From Marsupella aquatica (Eukaryota > Marchantiophyta): a stretch of DNA of 64,000 nt. A model generated the notes under the pieces. That model ran no database searches, had not been told where the DNA came from, and worked only from the letters and a program-made list of their open reading frames with translations. Position numbers and translations under genes: made by a program. Location of the stretch: contig OZ316898.1 of NCBI GenBank assembly GCA_973895155.1, positions 1 to 64,000 of the forward strand. The letters run 5' to 3'. This document shows, piece after piece, positions 12,485-25,300 of the stretch (position 1 is the first letter of the stretch; each line of letters starts with the position of its first letter).

Positions 12485-12829
12485 CCAGCAGGGACATTAC
12501 CTTGTTATTTTGGGGGGCGGTTTGTCTTTCTGGCTACTTTAATTAGCGGTGTTGTGCTGGGGATAACCGGGGACATAGATTGGTTAGGACAAGGCACTTG
12601 ATACTCACTAGCATAATCTTAATTAAACTAACAAAACTCCACGAGGCAAGCATGACCTTCTTTCTCAGATCAGGTTTAGGTAGCACGAAGTCACTACAAT
12701 TTCTGCATGTGTAGCACAAGATTAATCATATATATACTACTAGTTAGCGGGGATCAATTGTACAGGCTTCATTAGTATCTCACTTGGAATCAGACTTGGG
12801 TGGCATAATAGCGGTACAATACTATGTGC

Positions 12830-13018
12830 TTCGGTAGCTTAATATGATCGATAGAGTTTGTACCATCGGCGAGAGGTGCTCGCCTACTATGTGCTTCTGT
12901 AGCTTATGATCGATAGAGTTTGTACCATCAGCAAGAGGTGCTCGCGGAGGTGCTCGCCTACTATGTGCTTCTGTAGCCTATGATCGATAGAGTTTGTACC
13001 ATCAGCAAGAGGTGCTCG
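12830..13018. repeat. three tandem copies of a ~60-65-bp unit
   Basis: TACTATGTGCTTC is followed by GATCGATAGAGTTTGTACC and GAGGTGCTCG three times. The middle copy has an extra GCGGAGGTGCTC. Confidence 0.9.
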
Positions 13019-13259
13019 TCGTCGTTGTAGTATGTTGGCAGGCATATATTTCTGTTGCTCTCGACATTTGCAGAATTTTAAGATACTCGTACCAGTTGAT
13101 AGTGGGAGTTGTAGACAACGTTCCTTTGGAACTCACAGGCACTTCTAGCTCGTTCATCAGCGGGCCAGCAAGCCAGCCAGCCACGCCGTCGTCAACTGAG
13201 AGAGGTAATTCAATTTCTCCGTGAACCTTGTGCATTGATAAAAATGACACTGCTATCTT

Positions 13260-14240
13260 CCCTCACTCTTGCTCAGCTAAAGACCGGGAAATATATAGGG
13301 GGGTCATTTCTACCTGAAGCTTTTGAATTGATAAACGGTAATCCGTCTGTGCTCTCTCGATCCCCTGAATCTTGCTTTGACAAACAATGCTTGTTTCTCG
13401 GGGTGCAATCTTGGTTTGGTTGAAGACGAAGATGACGTTTACTTGTGGCAAGCACATCATGCATCATTTGAATTGCGGCTTCGTCTGCTGCCTTTTTGTC
13501 CCTTTTCCTAATCCTGTGGAGGATTTCCCTGTAAATGAGGACCAAGCGTGCGTTGCTGGGTTCGTTGGTGGAATAACAAAAGAGAAAGGGAGAGACACGG
13601 GACAATTTGTAGATATCCTGTCCTTGAGTCACTCATGCCCTACGGTCGTGTTTCTGTTTCTCGATTGTGGTCTTGCTCTGTCTGACTCTTACCTGGTTGA
13701 GCTTTCTATCGAATTCCCCTACTTCCCTGGACTTTGTAATTTTATTCAACAGCAATTTATTCTCTCCAGTTGCAATAGCTGCATCCAGATCCTTTCAAAG
13801 ATCGCATACTCGTTTTGGGCTGCATTAGATTTTAGGCTTTCTTGTGCGAGTATGCCTACCAGTCGAGCTCCCAGTTCTTTGTTTGTTGGACTAAGTCCGA
13901 CGCAAGTGATACTGATCTTCCCCGGCCAGTCTTTCGATTTCTTCCTTGAGGGAATTGTGTAAAACGAACAGTATTTTGCTCGCGGAATGCTGCAACAGAA
14001 TCTTTGGTGGGTATATGTCTGGTGCTGGAAATTTCATTGCCTCTAGGTCAATGTACAGGAATTGGAGTGTAATCAAACGACAAACTGAGAGGTCTGTGTG
14101 TCATCTATGTGGTCTTTGGCAGTCTGTGACGCTCTTGTCTTCCTTCTTCCGTGTCTTCGGTCTGTCTGTGGAATTGACGATGTTTAAGCCCGACATGCTG
14201 ATTGAACTGAGGTCATTTGCAATAGCAATTTCTTGATTTT
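13260..14240 (-). pseudogene. possible remnant of a coiled-coil protein
   Basis: Minus-strand peptides in shifting frames look charged and helical: LKEEIERLAGEDQ near 13.95 kb, LVGILAQESLKSNAAQNEY near 13.85 kb, KRDKKAADEAAIQMMHDVL near 13.48 kb, and QSKIQGIERAQTDY with LSIQKLQVEM near 13.35 kb. At least two frame changes and several stops separate them. The plus-strand ORF of 191 codons at 13387-13962 overlaps this region in antisense and has no recognisable domain. I do not recognise the family. Confidence 0.25.
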
Positions 14241-14519
14241 CCCCTTGTAAATTGACTTGCATTGAAATCGTGGTGCTTCAATCCCAGTCTACTTCTAATC
14301 TTCTTCCGTAACAGCCTTTCTCGGGCAGCCTTTTGTAGTAGTATTCAACCAACGAGCACCTGCACGAGAAACTGAGAAAGTGCTGTGGATGAAGTACTGT
14401 AGTTGATTAGATGCTTCTGGGAGTTTGCAATAATTGTCCAAACTTGTCCAAACCCACTTCACCACAATGAAAACAATGTAGATAAGCGTGAAATCTTGGC
14501 AGCTCTCTAGACAATCTCA

Positions 14520-15871
<1,352 letters not shown>

Positions 15872-16031
15872 TTTGAAATATATATCTGGCATGCTTTTCT
15901 GATTATTGTTATTTAATAGTTCCAGATAGTTTGGCCGGAGATATGTATTTTGAAATATGTATCTGGCATACTTTTCTGGTTATTGTTATTTAATAGTTCC
16001 AGATAGTTTGACTGGAGATATGTATTTTGAA
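15872..16031. repeat. 80-bp tandem duplication directly upstream of a dioxygenase gene
   Basis: TTTTGAAATAT(A/G)TATCTGG, then TTATTGTTATTTAATAGTTC and CAGATAGTTTG are repeated twice, with a third partial start at about 16027. The duplication ends about 45 bases before the ATG at 16076, inside what is probably an intron or the 5' untranslated region. Confidence 0.85.
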
Positions 16032-16075
16032 ATAAATATCTGTATAAATTAAAGTATGTTTTTGGAATTTTTCAG

Positions 16076-17518
16076 ATGGCAAAACGAAAGTTTTGGAAAG
16101 TGAACAAACAAATGAAGGAAGATGGCAAATATGAGTATGAGAAAATGAAATTTGCAATGGACGTTTTCATTCAAATTTTTTCAGCGATCATGATATTGCA
16201 TCCACGTTCACAAAAGTTTGCCATGTTATTTCTTCTTCAAGAAGATAATATTTTTCAAGCATTTGTACAAAATGTATTGAATATTAAACATACTGTATCG
16301 AAAGCAATGATATATAATGCTTACTATAGATTTAAAGAAATTGGACCACCAAAAACCTTTACTTCTTGCGCATGGGAGAATATCTGTGATATTCTTGATC
16401 ATCATTATTCTTTAGATTCAGTACCCTATAGTATAAGAAAATACATCCATTTTCTTAGGTCATCTACCTATATTGAAGAGTGTGTAAAAAGAGAAAAAAA
16501 TATGCTAGAGAAAAAAGAAATGGTGTTTGAAAAAATTATTTCCCAATTTTGGTGGGGAAATGTGAATCCAATGGAATTAGTGCAAGGATTTTGGGGAAGA
16601 GTTGATGATGAAGGTGAATGTTTTTATCGCTTAGAATTAGAAAAAACATTACAAATACTTTCTAGAAGAAAAAACAAAGGGAAAGAAATTGAAATTGAAG
16701 AGGCACCTATATATAGGGAGCTTCCAATTTCTTACGTTGAAATCCAAAAAACAAAACAGGTTACGGAGATCTATGATAAAATCTCAAGTGAGCTAGTGGG
16801 TATCCATATTCGCCCTAAAGATGTTCATAAATCTTTTACTATATTGATGCGAACTTATCTTAAAGATCTTTTTTGTGCTCATCCAAGTTCAAAAAGATCT
16901 AAAACTAGAGCATCCTATATGAGTGAAATGGTGGGGTTCGGTCCATTTCACCATACATGGACACCTGGAAAAAATGTTACATCTTTCTACACTCATAGTA
17001 ATAAGTTAGTAAAAGCTTCAAAACCTTTAAAAGATTTTGGTAGATTTATTGATCGATTTGCACATGGGGCTGTGGTAGAAATTTTAATGTCTATGTGGTT
17101 TAGATATTATCCTACGTTATTACATACTTTTCTTAGATGTTGTAACCCTTACTTAGAAACTTCCCAATATATTAAGGAAGGTGTTGAGATACCATTTTTT
17201 GATAAGCACATGAAGAAGGGACCTCCTGCTTATCAACTATTCATTACTAGAGATTATTGTTCACGTTTTCATGTGGACAATGATAGGACAGAGTGGACAC
17301 TAGCATATACTAGTCACCCTGATGAACATATTTCACCAGTTGATTTTGTATTTGCCAAACATGGATTTATATTACCTTTGCATAATGGTGATTTATTTGC
17401 ATTCAAAGGCAAACATCTCCATGGTATGGCTTTTAGAAAACCAACAGAAAATCCTGCATATATTGCAGCTTTAGTTATGAATAGTGGCTTAGGACAATTA
17501 TTAAATAGAATAGAGTAA
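16076..17518 (+). CDS. 2OG-Fe(II) dioxygenase-like protein, TET/JBP-like (copy 2)
   Basis: The intact 480-residue single-exon ORF is paralogous to 3731-5107 over its whole length. The ATG follows directly on GGAATTTTTCAG, an acceptor-like sequence at the same position as in copy 1, so an intron just before the start codon is probably ancestral. The triad is H399-V-D401 and H449 (KHLHGMAF), with R454 at the same offset; the His-His spacing of 50 equals copy 1. Other shared blocks are FGPFHHTWTPGK with YTHSNK, the MWFRYYPTLLHTFLR segment, and LAYTSHPDEHISPVDFV. The N-terminus is Lys-rich. Composition is strongly AT-rich. The family as a whole is 2OG oxygenase with good confidence; the specific TET/JBP relationship and any nucleic-acid substrate are inference. 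Confidence 0.77.
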   Translation: MAKRKFWKVNKQMKEDGKYEYEKMKFAMDVFIQIFSAIMILHPRSQKFAMLFLLQEDNIFQAFVQNVLNIKHTVSKAMIYNAYYRFKEIGPPKTFTSCAWENICDILDHHYSLDSVPYSIRKYIHFLRSSTYIEECVKREKNMLEKKEMVFEKIISQFWWGNVNPMELVQGFWGRVDDEGECFYRLELEKTLQILSRRKNKGKEIEIEEAPIYRELPISYVEIQKTKQVTEIYDKISSELVGIHIRPKDVHKSFTILMRTYLKDLFCAHPSSKRSKTRASYMSEMVGFGPFHHTWTPGKNVTSFYTHSNKLVKASKPLKDFGRFIDRFAHGAVVEILMSMWFRYYPTLLHTFLRCCNPYLETSQYIKEGVEIPFFDKHMKKGPPAYQLFITRDYCSRFHVDNDRTEWTLAYTSHPDEHISPVDFVFAKHGFILPLHNGDLFAFKGKHLHGMAFRKPTENPAYIAALVMNSGLGQLLNRIE

Positions 17519-19778
17519 ATTAGATATGTTTCAGGTATCATGAAACAAACTTTAATGTATCTTTTTAGAAACAATTATGAAATTTATTAAATATGTATTT
17601 AATATTTGGACCAATTTAGTTTAGGATTGTAATTGTAATATAAATACTTATGTTTGACAAAATCTTTATGTATATTGACTTACTTTAGAAAATAATTTAC
17701 AACTCTTATAGCTCTAGAAGTTAATAGGCCTAGGGTAGAGTAGGTAAAATCTATAAGGCAAAACTAACACACCCAAATAAATCAAAATTATCCCACCTTA
17801 TGTAGATAATTTGCGTAGCCAGAGGCCTTTATTGGGTCAGCCTACTCAGGCACCAACTATATATGCAGCCCAAATGCCAACTCTACAGTCCAAATAGGTT
17901 AATTGGCTAGTTAATGCTACAAACTTTCCATGACCTTGGGTGGAGGGTTTGAAGACCTTTGGTGGAGGGCTTGAAGGGGTTTAGGGAGATTTAAACCAAG
18001 GAGAAGTAGGGCAAGTTTCGGGATGTGTTTGTATTTCAGGTGTCTGATGCTCATAATTAGACCATCCTCAGTCCAAGCGGGGACATTAAAACTCTCCTTC
18101 TCAATTAAAAGCCTGTGATGCAGCAGGCTATGAATGGGCTATGACCATAGAAAACACATTAGAAATTGTCAGAATTGCAAATCAAAGACAATGTCCAACG
18201 TCATGGTTGTAAATCAACGTTGTTTTTAGGAACAAAATAAGCATCAACTCTGCGCTGCCCTATCCTGTGCTTTACTGCTCTCCATCCATGGCCGTTCTCA
18301 GTTGAAGAAGCATCGAGACGATCAACCCAGATGTTTAGAGAAAAAGGAGGCATACTCTGTACTATGATTACTGCTTCTTTATTACCGGTCGACTACTGTC
18401 AATCCATATTTGATGCTACATGTTTTGCAGCACAAGAGCTCTCCTTAGGGTCACTGTTTGTTAGTGTCATCCATGCCTCCCGGGTAGTAGATGTGCTGTG
18501 TGTTGATCTCCTGAACGGGGCGCACATTTGGCATAAGCCGCAGGAACATCACAAACCAAAAGTCCGTCATATCATTTCGATTGCACCAATTTCATTTGAT
18601 CAGGGTTAACTCTTCAATTTGATAACAGGCTCCATAACTACCAACCAGAAGCCAAGTGTCAATCTCTTCTTGTGAAAAACAAGTGAATGCTCACCTCAAG
18701 GGTCTTGCCGTCTCCACGACTGTAGCGTGGGCAGAGTGGTAGTAAATTTTGGCAGAGACATCCACGGTTCCTCGTCGATGTCTACGGAGCTCTGGTTGGC
18801 TCCCTCGCTGCATTTGTTCCATTCTCTAGACAACTCTCCCTAGTGAGCAGGCCCATTGGGCCCTTCACTATAATCTCATTCGATATCTGGACCGACACAA
18901 GACCCCCCAAAAATCAATGATGTGTGGAACCACTATGGCATTGAACTCGAACCGAGCTTTGATGGTGAATATGCTCTGCAAAGTCTGAAGAAAAGAAGTT
19001 TACTGTGAATGTACCTGATTTGGTCAGCACAGATTGTAAACCAGATGAAAATAGCCCCGAGAGGTTGGACTGTCGGACAGGGGCCGGGGGCTGTCGTCTC
19101 TTAATGCTCTCAAAATTGTTTCACTCTTTGGTGAATTATAGGTGAAGCAAGATACAACACAGAGTCCTCAAGAGTATTTTGAGCCTGGTCCAATGTGAGC
19201 TGGAAAATCGCTTGGTTCCGTGGGGGCAAAGTAGAGTAATGTTATTAGTTAATAGAGGATTTAGACGGTTATCATATGCTTCAATTGTTACGAGCTTATT
19301 TGCATTAGACAAGCACAAAGAGAGCGTTGCAAATGGTCTCTCGCTTAATTCTTTGACAAAAACAGAGTCAATTTTGACTATCATATATTTTATTCTGAGG
19401 TTTGGTTTTGTTCTCTCTCAATGCGTGATCATCAATGGTTTGATTCACCTTTGACGGTTGTTTCACGAAGACGATTGAAAGTTTATGTATTGAGGTGAAT
19501 GTGGCAACCCCAATTGCTCTACAGATCTGGTATTCTGCTGAAGAAACCATTCATGCCGTCAAAACCTGACAAGTCACAAGTTTAGGGTCATCATTTATTT
19601 TGGTACTGTTGTGAATGTCTGTTTCAAGGAGATTACAATTGAATTTGCTCTCCTGACACAGCAACTGAAGCGCAATATATATATTCCTAGATTAGTTGAT
19701 CTTGAACGCAAAAGTCTCCTTTTTGGATAGCCTACATGTTCAAATGAAACAGAAACAAAGGGTACGTAGTTTGAGACT
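17519..19778. other. no gene seen
   Basis: The first 200 bases are AT-rich 3' flank of the dioxygenase. The rest holds short ORFs without domains. Confidence 0.4.
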
Positions 19779-21126
19779 CTAGATCATAGACCCTTGCTCT
19801 GGGCACTGCGGCTGAGACAAAGCAGGCTTAAGGATGAAGTCGGTGATGATCTCCAGAATGAAGGATTGCCTGTCTTTACCAGCGGGTAGAATGGCCCCGA
19901 GATGCCCATGATCCCTGAAGATAGCCTGAGACAATACCCAGCACAGATTCCAACCGCTATTTGACCGCCAATGTAGAATGGCACCTGTGGTGTACAGCAT
20001 TGCAATTGACCCCTGGGTTTAGTGCAATCCATCATCTGTTGTTGATTTGACTTGATCTCGATCCTCTACGACCCCGTACCCAACTTCCACTAAAGAATAT
20101 GCTTGATGGAAAGATTGCTTATCTAGGCAAGCATTCTGGCAAAAGCACTCACATCTTTCCAGGGAAAATGCCGCACAGTTGCAAAGGCAACGGTGACCGA
20201 AGGATTCAAGTGTGCACCTGAAATGTGACCCACTGCATATATCATGTTCATGACAACAATCCCAAAAGATAAAGACATGCCCACATGCGTCACGGCTCCA
20301 TTGATCGAGCTTCGCATCCACTACCGCAGATCCACAATCAGTGAACACCAGGATGAAAGTAGCAATGATTTCTGCTCCAACCTGCTTCAATACAAGGATT
20401 TCTCCTGGTTAGCTGGTGAGATTGGCCGTTGGCATTGTTCTCCTCAAGGGATGTGGTCTTCACTCACTTATTGCATTGACCCCATTGAGGATGTCTACGT
20501 TCAGATTCATTTCGTTCGTATAAGCTTCAAAGGAATGTTATTTAGCTTCCCAACAGCAATACTGCGGACAGTATCACAAGCTCCCAAGTATTAATCGGGA
20601 TTAATTACAAGGACTTATGTGAGGACTGGGTAGAGGGGTCCATGACATTCATTTGAAACTTTTAAAAAAGCCTGTAGTAGTCCTCACCGAGAAGTTCGGA
20701 GCGAGTGCTTTCAATGCAGCATGCAAGCCAAAAAAGATTAATGTGCGAGGAAGAGGTTCCAAGATGTGGTAATTGCCAAAAAGATGAGAGATCTTGAGAA
20801 ACTATGCTACTACAAAAACAAGCTAGCATAGTACAGAGATGAAATTTATCAGTGTGCAACCGGTAGTAGGAACTTACCTTTCGCATAAGACATGTATATG
20901 GCAATTTCAAGGATCCCAAATATCCACACCCTGGTTGTTCGTCTGCGAGAGGCATATCGACGGTCTGGTCAAGGGGAGAATTCTCAAATCGCTGGCTCAA
21001 TGACGGATGTTTTGCTGCAGCAGGAGGAACGTCAGTTGGAACACGGGTATCGTTCCCCAACACATAATGGTCCTTGGCTTGCAGTTTTGCTCTTCCTGCC
21101 ATCTGGTCGTTCGAATGATCTGCCAT
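19779..21126 (-). pseudogene. NIP-type aquaporin pseudogene (exons 1-3)
   Basis: Three exons can be traced. Exon 1 (21126-20878, 83 codons from ATG) ends CLMRK with donor AAG|GTAAGT. Exon 2 (20381-20153) starts at acceptor GAAGCAG with VGAEIIATFILVF and carries GHISGAHLNPSVTVAF, the first NPA-box in NPS form, then RHFPWKD with donor GAT|GTGAGT. Exon 3 begins at 19984 after ACCACAG with VPFYIGGQIAVGIC and later reads FILEIITDFIL. NIPs are membrane channels for glycerol, silicic or boric acid and water. Exon 2 has a frameshift near 20310, so its length is 229, not a multiple of three. Exon 3 has another near 19930. The second NPA half is missing. Splice sites are intact, so this was a genomic copy that decayed recently or was truncated. 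Confidence 0.85.
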
Positions 21127-22319
21127 TTTTCTGGCTGCAAACAGATTGTCGTCTGCTTACAAGTAGTTCTGGCACCTGCAGCACGTACGTACCGGCACCT
21201 AACGATGATCCTCTACCGTTACATACATTGACATCCTTAATTGGAAGGAGCCAGACAGTGCAGCAACCCCACTACTGTGAACTCGTTAACCCGTGAAGAA
21301 GTAATTCTGGCTCGTTCAACTTGGGATGTCAGAACAGGACTGCAATATAGGTCATGCACATGCGTGCACAATTGTAAGAGAGCAACGATGAAGAAAGCTG
21401 AAGCTTCATTGATTGCGGAATCCCACAAATCGATCACCACACAAACCTATTCTCTAATGAGACAACCAGTCATTCTCAATCCTGATATCTCTCACACTAG
21501 CACACTTCGCCCCTTGTAACATTCGATTGTGCTGACAGGTCTAGCTAGGCAGCAAGTATCACAATCACCACTTCCACATTTGTGACTTCTAGTCGGTCCC
21601 TCCCTCTGTCTGAGACCATAAAACTTAGCATGTAGACCCCAGTTGCCACCATGATTTCACAACCCTTCTATATTCCCAACCTCTGTCAGCCCTTGCACTC
21701 TCTAGCTCCATTTGGGACCCTTTTTGAAAAGTGGGAACAAAGATTGAAGACTACTTCTGCCCCCCTTGGGGCCTCTCTCCTCGACCAGTGAGAAGAAGGA
21801 CAAGACAAAGTTTAGGGTGGAGAATGAATACTGCACATCAAAGCACCGAGAGGGGGGGGGGGGGGGAACGGAGCAGAGAAATAAACTCAGTGATTTAGTT
21901 TTCACAGGCCTGCCAAGGCAAGATGCATGAAACAAGCTCTCTAATACCATGATGAATTTTGAATACTTTACTCAACTTGATCATCCCACGTAAAGTTAAC
22001 AAGAAATAGCTTTGCCCCAAACTGACTCCTAAGTCACAAAATAGGAGTAGGAAATAATCTGGGTCTAACAAAGCATATCCTATTTAAACTTCAAACAGCT
22101 AGAGAGAGCTGACCTGCATGCCAATGTGATCTACATTAAGAAACCGAAGCTAAAGTATGGATCTCTCCCCTGAAACTTTCCCACCGAACACCATACTTCC
22201 ATCTAAGTAGTCTGATATTCATTTCACCCTTCATCTCCTGAACTTCACTTTTGAAATCTTCCAAGTAATTTACCACACTGTCCGGCCTCTATAAGAATTC
22301 TTCTCAATTCTCTGATTGA
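21127..22319. other. intergenic; G15 tract and a 34-bp copy of helicase sequence
   Basis: A run of 15 G lies at 21852-21866. At 21635-21668, 34 bases are identical, in the same orientation, to 23367-23400 inside the YR-RecQ gene. I see no gene otherwise. Confidence 0.7.
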
Positions 22320-25300
22320 TCACCGAAATTCAGGATACTTGATCCTCACAATGGTTGCTACAAGACGCATAAAATTGTTGCCCAGAGCCTCAGGACTTGT
22401 AGACACAACCCATTCACACAGCTCCTGGTCACTTTTCCCTTTGATTTCAGGAATTGCTCGGAATAAATCGCTCTGTATGTTATCAAATCGCCATGCCTTC
22501 CACACAAAAAGCCGCAATCTCTCTCCTGATTCATCTTCACACTGATCTCCATACAGCCCTTCATGAAATCTCATCCCACTAGGCTGGTGTGGGAAGTGAC
22601 ACTTGAAACAAGTGTCTGGTCGAGAAGGAAACTTGTTATCGCAATTTGCACGGTTGTGTGTTCCTAGACACTTCACACATCGTCCCCGTACATAAGGACA
22701 TTGCAAAATACCATGAGGAACACTCTTTGAGAGGGGACTCCAACACATCAAGCACTTTTTCCTATCCCCAGCAAATTTACGGATGATACAAATCTTATTC
22801 ATGGCTTCGTCAATTCTTTGTTTGATGAGTGTTGGTCGAGCTCTTGCCACAACCGTGGTTGTGGTTCCTTTGCCTTGGGATGATCCGAGTGATGATGCTG
22901 GTGTTGTTCTTTCACCTGGTGCTGTAACCCTAACACTCTGTCCTCCTTGTATGTTTTGGGAGATGCTCCCCTGAGATACAATTTCAACCACTTCTGACCT
23001 AGCTTGTGATAATTCTTCGGCCTCATATTCCATTGGTAGTTCCTGATTGTCTGCTGCTTGGGAGCATATGTCACAAGGAATTGCATCCGGGATGAGGTAA
23101 CACATCTGTGGCTTACCATCAACGCTAGCATGTAGTGCAAAGCGACGACACATTTTTGTCTCCTCAATCCATTTGTTTGGAATCTTGAAGTTGGAGTCCA
23201 TCCTCAAGGCCTCATTGCGGTAGCTGGAGTTAGAAACAATAGTGCTTATTGCTAATAAACCATCACGCCCAGCTCGGCCAGATTCCTGATGAAATTGCTC
23301 AAAGGACCTGAAATTACCTCTGTGAATTACAAGTCTGATTGACTTGTAATTATAGCCAGAACCAATGACCCCAGTTGCCACCATGATTTCACAACCCTTC
23401 GACTCCCACTTCTTCAAGGTTTTCACGGTGTCTGCTGTGCTACATCCTGCATGCAAAAATGTACAGCACAAGTTCCTGGCTTCGAGTAGCTTTGCCATCT
23501 CTTGGACTTCATCTCTTGTTAGGCAATAGACAATGGCCCGGTCATGAACCAGGCTAGATCTCTTCCAATCTTGAAGCTGTCTAACTATTTCTCCATCCAT
23601 GTCAGGCACTTCCACAACCATGTATCGGATGTTTGGCCTAACAGTAGAAGAACGAACCCAATGTAATCTTGAACCCAAAGTCAGTTCGATATCAGATTGT
23701 TGTGTGGGTGGTAATGTCGCTGTTAATCCTATAATTTGACAAGGAACTTTCATTAGAGAAATCAGATTTCTCATTTTTGGACGGAAATGACACTGTAGTG
23801 TATGAATCTCATCAAAAACAATCGAATGCAATCTTTGTGTAGCTTGCAAGTGGTTTGCAAAGACACCAAATGTATCTGAATCAGCTGCAGTCTCGATAGA
23901 TACAAAAACAATTGCAGGTGTTACTCCTATCCCGAGTGCAAATCCACTTGTGAACACAGTGTGACCAATTCCTGCTTTTCTGCATTCAGATAAGTGACCC
24001 GATATGAGAGATTTGAATGGGACTACCACAATCACTGTTTTGTCCATCAATGTGGAAGGGGCCATGAAAATCAATGACTTTCCTGTTCCAGTGGGAAGTA
24101 CAGTTACAAAATCCACAGTGTTTTCAATAGCCAAAGCAACAGAGATTGCTTGTTCAGTTGACCTCCACCTTTTGTGACCCAACTTGTGTAGAGCTATGGA
24201 AGCTCTTATACTTGTGTCGTGACAGATGTGCAGTGCCGAATCAACATCTCCCACAACTGATGTTGATGGTTCTCCATAGGCAGGGCAATAAACAACCCTT
24301 GTCTTGCTTGGAACATGATCAATTTCAAGCTCAATGTCATGACGTGGACGTAGAACAGTAGTGGTTCTTGGAAAAGGATCTAGTGTGACTTCCCTGCAAC
24401 CTGTTGTTGAGCTATCCAGATGAATCAATCTTGGGGACTTATCCGAAAGATTAAGCAATGCATGCCACTTATCTGTAAATATTCGGAATGCTCTCAAGAG
24501 ATGTCCATCAATAGCTCTTAAATCTTTTACACTTTGAGCATAATGATGTCCCATTGTAGCTGTTGTATGTCCACCTGCCACATCTACAATATCATCAAGA
24601 TCTTGAGTGCGTTGGTCTCGAATCTTTTCTGAAAAAAATGCTGCTAGGTGTCGGTATTCTGAAAGCCCGAATGTGACTCCACAACGCTTAAAGAAATTGT
24701 TGTGTATGCTCTTGGAAAGATCATGTGCATCTTGCTTTTTATCCATATCAACGAACCAACAATCATCATAATTACGGGCAACCTCCTTTCCCCATATTTT
24801 CTGTGCAACATAAGATTGTGTAGGCCTCACCAAACAAAAGTATACCAGAAACAGAGTTCTTAAAGAACTTGGAAGAAACCGTATAAGTGGTTTCATTGGA
24901 GCACCTGTATTTGCACCTTTATGATAGGTTTGAAAGAGCGCTATTGTATGATGCTCTAACAATTTTGTTGTTGGATCATCATCTGGGCCTGCTGTTGCCC
25001 AATAAAATGACCTCTCGCTTGTGGCTGTGTTGCGAATCAAGAAACTGTTGTACTCTTCGCCCCTTGCTGGTAGACCGGCAGTGAAATGTATAAGCAGATT
25101 CAATTTTTCTTGTAAATCAGAGCAAGCAGTCATCCACTTATAAAGTGTGATATCATTCCAAATGACATCATTTCGATCTGTCCGCCCGAGAATAAAGTGT
25201 CCTCTAATCTTAGGATCAACAAACAAGTGTGTTAGTAGATCGAGGCCATGTTGCTGAAGAATCCGGTTGCGAGGATCTATGACAAAGTTGTACCCAACTT

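Noticed and set aside
13387-13962. 191-codon plus-strand ORF
   Set aside because: No domain pattern; Cys/Phe-rich, antisense to more coding-like minus-strand peptides.
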